From NCBI GenBank assembly GCA_029379385.1, contig CM055605.1:14357001-14421000 (forward strand): a DNA stretch of 64,000 bases. The letters run 5' to 3'. Shown piece by piece: positions 1-12,145 of this stretch; the stretch's first letter is position 1; every line of letters begins with the position of its first letter. Made by a program: the position numbers and the translations under genes. Under the pieces are notes generated by a model. It saw only the letters and a list, made by a program, of their open reading frames with translations. It ran no database searches and was not told the DNA's origin. The DNA comes from Quillaja saponaria (taxonomy: Eukaryota > Streptophyta > Magnoliopsida > Fabales > Quillajaceae).

Positions 1-1289
1 TCTTGGTATCACTCCTAGGAAAAATAAAGCATTACTCTCTAGGGCTTGAAATCAAATAAGTAGCTGAAAGCTTTTTTTAATTTGTAATTGAGTAACAAAT
101 TACTTGCATGTGTTTAATTAGAGTTTACAAGACAAAACCCTAATGACACTTAATCTTGACTGTCAATCTAGAAGAGATATACTTGAAGAAATAAAATAAA
201 TCTGAACGTCAATGACCCCAAATAACTAAACCTATACAGAGGACATAAAATCCCAAATAGACACCTTTATACTGGCAAATGGCAACTAAGAGTAGGTGGG
301 TCTGCTGATTCAGACCTCAAATATACAAAAATCACTAAATCACAATCGTTTATTCTTTACTTAAACCTTTCAACTGTAAAAGACAATCCAGAGAGGATGT
401 TATTTAGAAGAAAATCTAACACTGAACACTTCATTATGCCAAATATTCTTATGAGGAGTAGTAAATGCTTTTAAAGAACATAAGTCGAAATCAGCTGTCA
501 ATGTGAAAGGCACTTCACATATATTTCCCAACATATAACATTAGTTAAATTCATAATCCCCGTGCTTTGTTTTTTTATGATAAGATTCCTTAAGGAAGTA
601 ATGTGGTGGATCTTACAAAAGCAATGGTTCCCTTTTTGGATAAGACGAGAAATCTTTATTAAATGTAAAAAGAAGAGCAGAGTTTCAAGAAAAGACAATC
701 AGGTGTCCTCCATAAAAATAAAAAGAAAAAGAAAAAGGAACAGAAAGAAAGAAGAAAATGGAAAAGGAAAGCTAATGAAGAAGTGCACACAATCACACTT
801 TATGTGACAGAGAAAAGGACCCTGCAGGCAAAATAGCTATTAAACAATTACTTTGGTTTACTAGAGACATCAACATATTGTTTTAGTTTTCACGTGACAC
901 AGAAATCCTCAGAAAGGACCTTTGCAGGTGAGCACTTAAGAGAAGGCAAAGGAATTGCTTTATGACTTTATCCTGCAAAAGATGTGTTGGAATGTATCCC
1001 TTAAATTTTTTGCTTTCCTTTCTAGATTAACACAACAAATCACAAAAGAAGAAAGAACTCAAGACAGAGTTTTGTCTTGCTCCTCCCAAAACCTATAAAC
1101 ATAGTAATCCAAGGACCTTCGGCACCTGCAATATTCATCTAACAAGAAGACGAGCCTGTTCCAAGTCGTCCATGTAAAAAACAATGCAAAAAGAGCTGTT
1201 CATTTGTCTCATCACTCTTATTTTTCTTTTCTTTTTTTGTTTATAGGAAAAGAAAGTTTTATTGAGAAAGAAAGAAATAAAAGGGAGGA
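1..1289. other. Non-coding stretch, no gene recognised
   Basis: No protein family is recognisable on either strand. Short open frames here are AT-rich or lysine-rich; the lysine-rich one comes from a purine-rich low-complexity tract near 712-775. The stretch may be an intron of the YAK1-like gene whose last exons start at 2821, or intergenic DNA; the sequence does not decide this. Confidence 0.5.
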
Positions 1290-1301
1290 CAAGAAGTCCT
1301 C

Positions 1302-2370
1302 CTAAACATATATAAAAACAGTAAAGAAATGTAAGCTTAAAACAAGTAAGCACACCAATCTTATTTCATATCTATTAAAGAAACAGTCTAAAATGTCCCA
1401 AAGCAGAACACCCAAAAGAAGTGAGGAAACAATCTTATCCCATAAGAGATGCCATGGGAGATGATGATCACGTAAAATTCTCGCATTATGTTCCAACCAT
1501 ACTGCTCAAATAACTGTAAAGAAAGCACATCTCAACAGACACGTAATATCATTTTTTTTCTCCCAAAATCTGGTAGCCATTCATTAAAAAAAACATGCAA
1601 AGAGCCTGAACAAGCCCAAGGAATACTGAAGATATCAAATAGTCTACACCAAAGAGTCCAAACAAAAGGACAATGAAGAAAGAGATGCTCATTGAACTCA
1701 TACTCCTGTAAACACATCACACAAATATCAGAAAATAATGCCTTTGAAGTTCTCCTCTTCTGCAGGAAGTTATTACTATTGACTCTATTAAGTTTGCTGT
1801 CCAAAAAAGAGCCTTAACCTGAGATGGAACCTTAACCTTCCAAAGAAAATTATGAAAAGGGAATGAGAAAGAATCTGGACCATGAACAAGAAAATTATAG
1901 AAATATTTACAAGAGAAAGAACCAGAAGAATCAAGAGACCAAGTCCAGCTATTCAGTATATGTAGGAAATGAGTACGTGCAAGAGCGTCTAACAAATTAG
2001 TGAGATGAGAAACTTACCTTTCATTTGGACTTCTAAAAAATAAATATCCCACATAACATCCAGCATTTGTCCCGTTACTCTGAAAACACAACATCCAGTG
2101 ACTGCCTTATTTTGCTTCCGCAACTGCAACAAATTGTGTGTTAACCCTTTTAAGCACCGCTGTTGAAAGAAAAGCCTCAATCATAGCCTTCACTTTAGCT
2201 TTCCAGACGATGTTAGCAATGAGAAAAGAAGTTGAATAAGGGGAACAAACAAGAGATGCATAAAAACAAGTACAGTTTCTAAAATTATCTAGAGACCAAA
2301 TTCTTCTATCAGGGAAACTAGGGAAGCAACATGGAGCAAGGATGTCAAGAAAATTTTTAAGTTCCGAAGC
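1302..2370 (-). mobile_element. L1-type LINE remnant, reverse-transcriptase zinc-binding (zf-RVT) part
   Basis: Read on the minus strand this contains two successive zf-RVT-like blocks, the domain following reverse transcriptase in plant LINE ORF2. The first (about 2340-2100) has DRRIWSLD, a serine/tyrosine-rich stretch, then IVWKAKVKAMIEAF. The second (about 1960-1530) has WTWSLDSSGSFSCKYF, FLWKVKVPSQVKALFW, VNSNNFLQKRR, then ICVMC and HLFLHCPFVWTLWCRLF with the expected Cys and His residues. A C-terminal tail (NARILRDHH, LLWDKIVSSLLLGVLLWD, about 1490-1380) is the usual end of this ORF. Stops and frameshifts separate the blocks, and RT and endonuclease are absent. Two zf-RVT starts in series suggest an internal duplication or a nested pair. 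A T-rich tract near 1214-1240 could be the remnant poly(A) tail. Confidence 0.8.
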
Positions 2371-2820
2371 CTAACTATGTTTATTACCAATTTGGTTGTT
2401 CTTTCATGAAAGAGTAGTAATTAGAGCTACAAATTAACGGGGAAGTCATGGGAGAGTATAAAAGATTTGACACCTCCAATGAGCAGCGCTTAATTTCAAG
2501 TTCCTCAGTAGGTATGCCTCAACTCACCTCAATGATGTCTTTAAAAACGTAGCGTGAACAAGTAAAAGATGTGGCCTTTAAAGGGCTAGAGAATAGCTGT
2601 ATAGAACTGCAATGAAAAAGAGAATCCAAAATTTGCTTAGGTTAATTTTTTGCTTAACTAAAATATTTGGGGTCAAGAATCACCATTGCTGTTGGGGATG
2701 GTCTTTGTGTTCTTTCTTGTTAGTTTTATCTTTTGACACTTTCTGGGATTACTCAATAACTTGATATATAATATAACAATGATATTAATTTTCTTATCAC
2801 TAGTTTCAATTCAATTCCAG

Positions 2821-3890
2821 TGATGAACTTCTTCTGCAAGAGGATGGTTTAGATCTGAACTGCATAACCAGTGAGTTCAGCAGAAATATGAATGTTGGCT
2901 CTGCAGAATCTTTAGTTGGAGTTGGAAGTTTCAACCGTGTCTCAAATATGACAACTCACATGTCCATGCAGAGGTAGGTTAAGTAGATGTACCCAATTTT
3001 TTTCTATGGTTTCTATGTGTGGGTTTTTGCTTGTCTGCAGGCAGCCCATGATTGCTTCTAATGAAGTGGTGACAGATTTGCATGTCTTGATAAGATATTG
3101 CAAATGATTAATAGTTGAACCAGGTCCTAGTTAAGTTTGGGCATAAAAAGAATAATAATAAAAATAAATAAATAAAATATTAGTAGTTAAAAATTTTGAG
3201 CATGTTTCTTGTAACTCATATTCCTTTAACTTTATATCAAAAGGTTTTTTCTTCTTATTATTATTGGAAAAAGAAAAAAATAGGGGATCCTTGTATTTTT
3301 TTAAGTATTGTTATCCTGCAGGCTTTAGTAATTATCTGTGATGGTTTAACTCGTGCTTCAGACAAAATGGACCAATTCAAACAAGTTCAAGTGCAGAGGT
3401 GGGTAGCCCTTCTTCAGCTTATGAAATGCATGTTCATTCCATGTCAAAGCCCTCTCATTATATGCCGCATATTTCATCAAATTCCCCAAGTCGTTTAGGA
3501 CAACAACCTGTTCAGCGTTTCAATCATGGGAGACCCATTCGGGGCGGTGAGTGGAATCATTCCATGGTCCAGGCTTCTCCTTCCAGCTTTAACAATGGGG
3601 GACCCCGTTCACCTGGAAATAACTCATTCAGTAATAGTATGCCATGGGGTATTGTACTGGACATTGGATTCCATCTTTATTTTCCTTGCTTTCCTATCTA
3701 AGTTTGAATTAGATGGTTGAAGGGTACTCTCTCCCAAACTACCTTTTACCTATCCTTTCTTGGTAAAGGTGATTATGATATTATGATGCCAATTTAGCTT
3801 ACTGAACTTTTGTTTTATGCAGGCAGAAGAATTAATCATCCTGTCACAAGCATCCCACCAATATCCCGTGGAAGAAAAGACTATGGATAA
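2821..3890 (+). CDS. YAK1: C-terminal exons of a YAK1-like (DYRK family) protein kinase, partial gene
   Basis: Three exons with clean GT-AG borders join in one frame: 2821-2973, 3362-3648 and 3823-3890, ending in TAA at 3888-3890. The encoded tail starts DELLLQEDGLDLN, includes SSNSPSRLGQQPVQRFNHGR and GGPRSPGNNSFSNSMPWG, and ends RRINHPVTSIPPIS then RGRKDYG. This low-complexity Ser/Pro/Asn-rich tail matches my memory of the C-terminus of plant YAK1, a dual-specificity kinase of growth and stress (TOR-related) signalling. The kinase domain is not in the window, so it lies upstream or is lost. Intron and exon phases agree (1-nt leftovers at both ends of exon 2). The stop falls directly after KDYG, two or three residues earlier than I remember for the family. 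The open frame argues for a real gene end rather than an old pseudogene. Family assignment is from memory. Confidence 0.6.
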
Positions 3891-4384
3891 ACTGATGTTG
3901 AAAGCAGGTTGACTTATTCCTATGGTGGTTCATACCTAGAGATAAGAGTTGGTAAAAAATGGGGAAATTTTTTTTTTGTATCAGTGGTTCACATGACCGG
4001 TGGGCTTTGCTAGAAATAACAGAAAGTGGGCGTAAAATTTAAAAATGCAGACAAAAACAGAAACCATGATCATTCATTGTGCTTTCATAAATACAATTTA
4101 TGGTTTTGCATTCAATTGATAATTTTTATTTTTTCTTCATTCCAAAGGCCTTCAATTATCTGCTTCAGATGCCATGATTAAAGTAAACAGACATCCTAAT
4201 TATGGGTTACATTTTTTTCCTTTTTAAAGTTGCTTGCATTCAGCTTTAATTGGAAAACATAGTTTTTGTGATAGCATCTGTATGCGTACTCATATAACAG
4301 TCAAATTATTTTCCTCATAAACTCAAGTTATATTGTTATGGCCTTCAAATTCTACCATCTAGAGGTGTAGATGAGTGGTTCTTT

Positions 4385-4640
4385 TAGAACTTAAATGTGA
4401 TTATATAGAATTGTAATATCGTTCGAGTCATATCCTTAATTGAGTTGTTTCTGAATTTAAATGCGTTCGAATTATATCCTTAATTGAGTTGTTTAAATGT
4501 GATTATATAGAATTATAATATTGTGGAAGTCTCATATTGTAATTGATAATCAAGTTGTTTCTGAACTTAAATGTGATTATATAGAATTGTAATTTCGTCA
4601 AAGTCTCGTAAGTCTCATATTTTGTATGTAATTGATTGAT
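4385..4640. repeat. Degenerate tandem repeat around TTAAATGTGATTATATAGAA
   Basis: The phrase AAATGTGATTATATAGAATT, followed by GTAAT or ATAAT, recurs three times (about 4393, 4494 and 4569). The copies are separated by related blocks containing TTGAGTTGTTTCTGAA and TCATATCCTTAATTGAG. Unit length varies between about 75 and 100 bases. Confidence 0.7.
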
Positions 4641-4828
4641 TGATGTAAATAATATATATGTATATATAAATAAATAAAAAATAAAGAAAGTAATATTAGT
4701 ACCTTTCTTGGGTAAGAATATGAATATTCATTTGAGTGCAATATTAATGAGATTGGTGATGTTGACAGTAAATACAAACCGTCTTCTCCGCAACAGAAAG
4801 GATTGTGGAATCAAATTTACTTTATGTA

Positions 4829-4850
4829 TTTTTTTTTTTTTTTTTTTTTT
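4829..4850. repeat. Poly-T run
   Basis: An uninterrupted run of about 22 T residues. It could be a simple repeat or the tail of a minus-strand retrocopy, but no retroelement is recognisable beside it. Confidence 0.8.
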
Positions 4851-5607
4851 CCCTGGTAGGTAGGATTCTCATTTTTTAATTACTACTAGATGTGCTTGTG
4901 CTGTTACTTAGGGGGGAAACATAAAAATAACTAATGGATTAAAAGAAAAAGTGAATTCTTTCTCACTCTGTCTTACCTCTGACTTAGGTGAGTTTCTAGT
5001 GTCGGCTGCCATTGTTATGTTCAATCACATTTTCAGAAATTGATATTAATTAATAACTCACTAACTGATGTACGATTACTTTTATAATTAATTATTAATT
5101 TGTTTTTATATCGAAAACTTATAAGAAAGGTCAAACATAACTACAAGTTTACTTTGGAACAAAAATTTATTTCATTCTAAATAAATTATACAATTTAATT
5201 TATTTAAAAAAATATTTTTTTTTAAATAAAAAATAAAACTACACTACATAATTTAGTCTAATTCTGTTATTTGAAATAAATAAAAAATGTATTATAATTT
5301 AAATATTTTTTTCTATACCATCCTCAATTTTTTTAATTAAAAATATATAAAAAAAGATTAATTATTGTTTAATAAATAAAAAATAAGTTGAGAGAAAAAA
5401 AATACTTAAAGTTGGTTAGGTAAATATTTGAAATAAAATAGTGGTGGTTCTTATCAATTTATATAAAGTGAAAAATATATGTAATATCGATGAAGAAGAT
5501 AGAGTAATTACATTTCTAGCAATCAAGTGATCAAGTCATCATTTAAAAAAGAAAAAGAAAATGAAGTAAATAAAGATAGGCAATATCAGAAGTTTTACAT
5601 GGCAAAA

Positions 5608-8180
5608 TAACAAATTTTGTATCATAAAATTCTGTAAAGTGCCTTTCAATTTGGAAAATTCACTAAATCCAATAGAGAATATTAACAATGGGCACATTCC
5701 TGTTTAATTGGCTGAAGCATTTAACTATTTAACAATTTCATAAAAAAAATATCCAAAAATTTCATGTAGGGATTGACACGCACCTCCAAATATAAATCAT
5801 ACCAAATTCGCACATACTTGGGCTATGCAGTGACACTTTTTTGAAAATTTTCATTGAAGTTAAACATTCCCCAAGGGGTTCAATACGATTAACTTAGTCT
5901 CTGGAGTCTAAAAACAAAATATATTATATAATTTTAACCAACATAAGAAATTGAATAAAGAGATCACAGACATAATTATATTTTAATTTAAGAGTCAAGC
6001 AACAGTTTTGGAGGTAAAGGGCTTTGCTAATTACATCCTAAATCAGATGAACCTGAAGTTCCACCTGAAGACATTGAAAAGAATGAAAGCAAAGCGGCAA
6101 AAGTGACAGTATGATGAATTTATTTAAAATCTAAGAGAAAATCATACAAATCATTTTTGACCTAATAAAAAGAATATATAGAGTCGATTTATTCAATTAG
6201 TAAACTCATTTTGCGTCAATATACTAATAATCTAAAATTGAATCTAGCCTTCTAGCCTTGGGATAAAGTATTTATGAGATGAGAAATAGCTCCCTCTTAT
6301 AGGCCCAATGAATCTTCTTAGGATAAAAGTAAAGTAAAAAAGAAAAAAAAAATTGTATTATTTTTACAAATAACACCAAATATTCTTAATTTATCACCCT
6401 ATCCAATGTTTAACCTTTAATTTTCTTATTGTTTTTCTCTTTTTTCTTTTCTTTTCTTTTCTTTTTCTTTTCTAATATTTATCCTGCTCTACTTAGATTT
6501 GCACTACTTTACAATTGGAGCTGCTCATATTAGTGCCATGTTTCTATTTTATTTTATCTTAATTTTTTTCATTCTTTTTGTATAAAATTAGTTCATCTAA
6601 TAAAACTGATATAAATTATAATACTAACTAACTTTTTAAGTTGTGAACTTTTTCTGTTTTATTAAATACCTTTATTAACTTTTTAATCTTATATGATTCT
6701 CCTTGATTTTTTTTTTTTTTAATTCTTCTTGTCAATAAGTTTCTAATGATAATAAAATTTTTATAATTATTAAACTTTTTTTTAATTTAAAAAGTTTATA
6801 CTGACATTGATTGAATTATTTTTATTTAATAAGTTCACAATTTGTACATCATTCTTTATCGATGGGATAAGTTTAATATCCTACGTGTACTAAAATATTT
6901 TCAGTAACTTTTTATGAAAATTACAAATATTTGCATCTATATGTATGTTCTGTATCATGTGTATTTGTTTTATGAAACATATGCTCATTCCAAGAAAAAT
7001 AATAATTAAGAATCTATGGTTTCTTAAAAGAATAATTTGGAGATTTATTTAAAACATTACTGTCTTGTCAAAATATGAATAATACATTTTTTTTTTATCA
7101 CAAATAAGTTTATTTTAAATATCACATTACTTGATAAAAATTAGAAAGCAACATGAATTCTGGGACCGCTGCAAGCATAGCTCATGCACAATGGTAACTA
7201 ACCATCTCTAATCTTAGTTTGATTATAGGATTCCCCTCTGTCTACATTATTAGTAAAATAATTAACTTTACAACACATTCTGATTTAGCTTTTTCTTGAA
7301 TAAATTATATATTTGATATTACATATTAGCATATTACTGTTTAGCCAAAACATTTTTTATGTCCTCCATTTCTTGAATGCTTCTAGATTTTAGTTTTTTT
7401 TTTTTTTAATTATTATCTCTTTAGTTTCTTGAAACTTCTTTTGAATTCCAAAATGCAGTTTTTTTTTTTTTTTTACTAATTTATTTACCTATAAATGCGA
7501 GGCATAAGAGATCCACATATATATTTTTTTTTATTGTAGCTTTTATTTTACTTTTGTACATCTTTTACTCATGTCATTTCTTTTCTCTTGACTCTCCCCA
7601 AGTTAAGAGTCGAGCGGCCATTCCCGTTGCTGTTGCAAGAGATGCCATTATTGCTGGGCTGACTGTTGATATTGCAAGAGATGCAACTACTGCTGCTTGC
7701 TGTTTGAGCAGTCAGAGATTGTGTTGTTGTAGCTAATTGAGCTGCAATTAGTATGAACGAAGAAGGTGATATTATGTTGGGATTTTCTGGTGTTGATTAG
7801 GTTACCAAAATTGGTTGTGTTGTTGCTACTACAACCATTGTTTTCGACCGTCTGATTCGTCAACACTGAAAAAGCGCTTCACCTATCTTATGTTGGGATT
7901 TTCTAGTGTTGATTAGGTTACCAAAATTGGTTGTGATGTTTTAGATTAAAAAGTCATCTTTGAAATCTTCTTACAAAGATATCAGGAATACGGTGAGTAG
8001 TGAAACCATCTATTGCCTTTGGAGAGGACATGGCGAGGGAAAATATATACGCACAAGCAAAAAAGCACACAGATTATTTGGAGAAGAAATTTTTATTGAA
8101 TACTTCGTACAACTAATTTGCTTGATTCTTTCCTTGGATTGATTGCCTAGCCCATTTCTCCTATTTATACTCTCCACCTC
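5608..8180 (+). repeat. Left arm of 6 kb inverted repeat (repeat E, copy 1)
   Basis: Its sequence reappears inverted at 8888-11386. Anchors include the CACTAAATCCAATAGAGAAT block near 5660 (inverted near 11330), GATTGACACGCACCTC near 5770 (inverted near 11185), and the CTTGGATTGATTGCCTAGCC block near 8130 (inverted near 8910). Identity looks about 90% by eye with small indels. Repeat E also occurs at 44804-45675 and 53964-54255, where it lies beside a polypurine tract and looks like an LTR. The short open frame at 7554-7736 is not recognised and probably is not a gene. TGTTGGGATTTTCTGG with GTTGATTAGG occurs twice, near 7782 and 7893. Confidence 0.8.
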
Positions 8181-8887
8181 CTTAACTAAAGGTGAATATT
8201 TATTACATCCAATAATCCCTATTGATTCTTACGATTTCTCTACAAATTTTTTTCAAAATATCTAGATATTTATACTAATTCTAGAAATATATAAAATTCT
8301 TAGAATAATGTACAATATTCTAGAGTATTCCATAATACTCCATAAATTTCTCCATTCTTCAATATAGTCTTCCATAGGAAGGATATTGTATCACCTTTTA
8401 GAACCTTCCTAAACCTTTAAACCTTTTAACATATTCTAAGAATTTATTGAACATTCTCAAATGTTCTAAATCAATAGAGAATAACAATGGGGACACTCCT
8501 ATTTAATTGGCCAATTACGTCAACAACAAATTAAGGTTCAAATCTTTCTTTCGAGAATGCAGCATACTATTAACTTATTTTCATTAGAACAACAATCAAG
8601 CTTTGCATTCTTTGATATGCATATATCTATCACAAACTAGATTTCCACTCCAATTATTCCATAATTAAAAAGTATGACTATTTTTTTTTCCTTTGAGATC
8701 AAATTAATATTTTTAATCCTTCCTTGCAGTGAACCATTCATCACAGAGAACTCGAAGTAAAAGACCTTAACCTTTTCTTTCACCATGGCAAAAACAGTAT
8801 TACTTACATATTCCAAGACCCAATTATTATAAGAAAATAACACATCTATTAAAACTAAGAAAATGCAAGTTATTTTTATTTTATTTT
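8181..8887. other. Spacer between the inverted-repeat arms
   Basis: About 0.7 kb. The proximal part (8200-8475) is repeat-E sequence also seen near 54000-54120 (GGAAGGATATT, CCTTTTAG and CATATTCTAAGAA). At 8475-8525 the AATAGAGAATAACAATGGGG block repeats sequence found at the outer end of the left arm (5670-5720). A minus-strand open frame (8843-8637) has no recognised domain. Confidence 0.55.
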
Positions 8888-11386
8888 TTGTGAGAGTATA
8901 AATAGGAGAAATGGGCTAGGCAATCAATCCAAGGAAAGAATTAAGCAAATTAGTTTTACTAAGTATTCAATAAGAAAATTTCTTCTCCAAATCATCTGTG
9001 TGCTTTTTGCTTGTGTGTATACATTTTCCCTTGCCATGTCCTCTCCAAAGGCATATTCATGATATCTTTGTAAGAAGATTTCAAAGATGACTTTTTAATC
9101 TAAAACATCACAACCAATTTTGGTAACCTAATCAACACCAGAAAATCCCAACATAAGATAGGTGAAGTGCTTTTTTAGTGTTAACGAATTAGACAGTCGA
9201 AAACAATGGTTGTAGTAGCAACAACACAGCCAATTTTGGTAACCTAATCAACGCCAGAAAATCCCAACATAATATCACCTTCTTCGTTCATACTAATTGC
9301 AGCTCAATTAGCTGCAACAACACAATCTCTGATTGCTCAAACAGCAAGCAGTAGTAGTTGCATCTCTTGCAGTATCAAAAGTCAGCCCAGCAATAGTGGC
9401 ATCTCTTGCAACAGCAATGGCAATGGTCGCTCGACTCTTAACTTGGGGAGAGTCAAGAGAAAAGAAATGACATGAGTAAAAGATGGATAAATGTAAAGTA
9501 AAAGCTACAATAAAAAAAATATATATATGGATCTCTTATGCCTCGCATTTATAGGTAAATAAATTGGTTAAAAAAAAAAAACTGCATTTTGGAATTCAAA
9601 AGAAGTTTCAAGAAACTAAAGAAATAATATTTAAAAAAACTAAAATCTAGACGCATTCAACATCATCCATAATTTTTTTTTTTTGGCTAAATAGTAATAT
9701 ACTAATATGTAATATCAAATATATAATTTATTCAAGAAAAAGCTAAATCAGAATGTGTTGTAAAGTTAATTATTTTACTAATAATGTAGACAGAGGTTTG
9801 TCCTATAATCAAACTAAGATTAGAGATGGTTAGTTACCATTGTGCATGAGCTATGCTTGCAGTGGTCCCAGAATTCATGTTGTTTCTAATTTTTATCAAG
9901 AAATGTGATATTTAAAATAAACTTGTGATAAAAAAAAATGTATTATTCATATTTTGACAAGAGAGTATTGTTTTAAATAAATCTCCAAATTATTCTTTTA
10001 AGAAACCATAGATTCTTAATTATTTTTTTTTCTTGGAATGAGCATATGTTTCATACAACAATTACAAATGATACAGAACATACATATAGATGCAAATATT
10101 TGTAATTTTCATAAAAAGTTACTGAAAATATATGATGTACAAATTGTGAACTTATTAAATAAAAATAATTCAATCAATGTCAGTATAAACTTTTTAAATT
10201 AAAAAAAAGTTTAATAATTATAAAAATTTTATTATCATTAGAAACTTATTGACAAGAAAAATAAAAAAAAATAAAAAAAATCAAGGAGAATCATATAAGA
10301 TTAAAAAGTTAATAAAGGTATTTAATAAAACAGAAAAAGTTCACATCTTAAAAAGAATTTAGTTAGTATTATAATTTATATCAGTTTTATTAGATGAACT
10401 AATTTTATACAAAAAGAATGAAAAAAATTAAGACAAAATAAAATAGAAACATGGCACCCATATGAGCAGCTCCAATTGTAAAGTAGTGCGAATCTAAGTA
10501 GAGCAGGATAAATATTAGAAAACAAAAAGAAAAGAAAGAAAAGAAAAGAAAAAGAGAAAACAATAAGAAAATTAAAGATTAAACATTGGATAGGGTGATA
10601 AATTAAGAATATTTGGTGTTATTTGTAAAAATAATACAATTTTTTTTTTTTTACTTACTTTTATCCTAAGAAGATTCATTGGGCCTATAAGCTCTATAAA
10701 GAGAGAGAGCTATTTCTCATCTCATAAATACTTTGCGAGATTCAATCTTAGATTATTAGTATATTAACACAAAATGACTTTACTAATTGAATAAATCGAC
10801 TCTATATATTCTTTTTATTAGGTCAAAAATGATTTGTATTATTTTCTCTTAGATTTTAAATAAATTCATCAAACTGTCACTCTGCCGCTTTGCTTTCATT
10901 CTTTTCAATGTCTTTCTGATTCAGGATGTAATTAGCAAAGCCCTTTACCTCCAAAACTGTTGCTTGACTCTTAAATTAAAATATAATTATGTCTGTGATC
11001 TCTTTATTCAATTTCTTATGTTGGTTAAAATTATATAATATATTTTGTTTTTTAGACTCCAGAGACTAAGCTAATCGTATTGCACCGCTTAGGGAATGTT
11101 TAACTTCAATGAAAATTTTCAAAAAAGTGTCACTGCATAGCCCAAGTATGTGCGAATTTTGTATGATTTATATTTAGAGGTGCGTGTCAATCCCTACATG
11201 AAATTTTTGGATATGTTTTTTGTATGAAAATTGTTAAATAGTTAAATGCTTCAACCTTAATTTTTTTTTGACGTAATTGGCCAATTAAATAGGAATGTGC
11301 CCATTGTTAATATTCTCTATTGGATTTAATGAATTTTCCAAATTGAAAGGCACTTTACATAATTTAGGATACAAAGTTTGTTATTT
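8888..11386 (-). repeat. Right arm of 6 kb inverted repeat (repeat E, copy 2)
   Basis: Reverse complement of the left arm over about 2.5 kb. Near 9048 it lacks about 24 bases (the part reading ATAGATGGTTTCACTGCTCA in the neighbouring copy) that are present in the left arm and in the extra copy at 11387-11604, so the arms have diverged by indels as well as substitutions. Confidence 0.8.
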
Positions 11387-11604
11387 CTTCAAATCATCTG
11401 TGTGCTTTTTGCTTGTGTGTATACATTTTCCCTCACCATGTCCTCTCCAAAGGCAATAGATGGTTTCACTGCTCACCGTATTCATGATATCTTTGTAGGA
11501 AGATTTCAAAGATGACTTTTTAATCTAAAACATCACAACCAATTTTGGTAACCTAATCAATACCAGAAAATCCCAACATAAGATAGGTGAAGCACTTTTT
11601 CACA
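11387..11604 (-). repeat. Extra direct copy of an internal repeat-E segment
   Basis: Duplicates 8985-9175 in the same orientation, from the CAAATCATCTGTGTGC block to CCCAACATAAGATAGGTGAA. It sits immediately outside the right arm. It retains the 24-base stretch missing from the right arm, so it is not a simple recent duplicate of it. Confidence 0.75.
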
Positions 11605-12145
11605 GTATTTGTTGTACTAACTATTAATAACTATATTTGACTATTTGTGATTTGATTTTCTTACTAGTTAATTAATATTGAATTATTATTTTTTATTTTA
11701 TTGTGTATTTAGTATTTATAATTAATTAAAAAAATACATAATATGTATAATATTTAAAATATATAATTATATATATTTATGATGTCATCCAATCTGATTC
11801 TCGGTTTGACCCCGTAATGGCCCGAAACTCAACAAATTTTTTGAGTAGACCACCGGTCTAGTTTTTAAAACATTTAGTATAGTAGAGAAGCCAAACAACA
11901 GCCACGTTCCAGCTACCAGCAGCCACCAAGGAACCACACCATCAGCTGTTTAAGTCGTATTAAGCTGCATTGTTCTTTGTTTTCTTCAACAAACGCCTTG
12001 TCCTTGATGGTCAGCCTTGGTCTTGGACCTAGTAGCTCTATAGCTACTGTGAATAGGAGCTGCAACCTTACTTGTGTGAGGTTTGGATGGCAGTAACAAG
12101 TAGTTTTCTAACTTGTAAACAATTTTTCCCCAAAACCTATAACAG
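11605..12145 (+). other. AT-rich DNA grading into the variable segment of family-T LTR copy B
   Basis: 11605-11800 is AT-rich with nothing recognised. From about 11890 the composition becomes less AT-rich and continues across LTR copy A: the bases before 12146 and those after 15860 appear to be one segment (variable part of copy B) split by copy A. No open frame in it was recognised. Confidence 0.45.

Larger units (their letters stand above)
3891..5607. other. 3' flank and AT-rich intergenic DNA
   Basis: This follows the YAK1-like stop codon. The first few hundred bases probably hold the 3' UTR, but no certain polyadenylation site can be fixed. Beyond the tandem repeat at 4385-4640 and the poly-T run, it is very AT-rich and shows no coding signal. 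Confidence 0.5.

Noticed and set aside
562..807. Lysine/arginine-rich 81-codon open frame
   Set aside because: It is produced by a purine-rich low-complexity tract; there is no domain and no splice context.
7554..7736. Alanine-rich short open frame in the palindrome's left arm
   Set aside because: Not conserved as a frame in the right arm or in the third copy of repeat E; probably chance.
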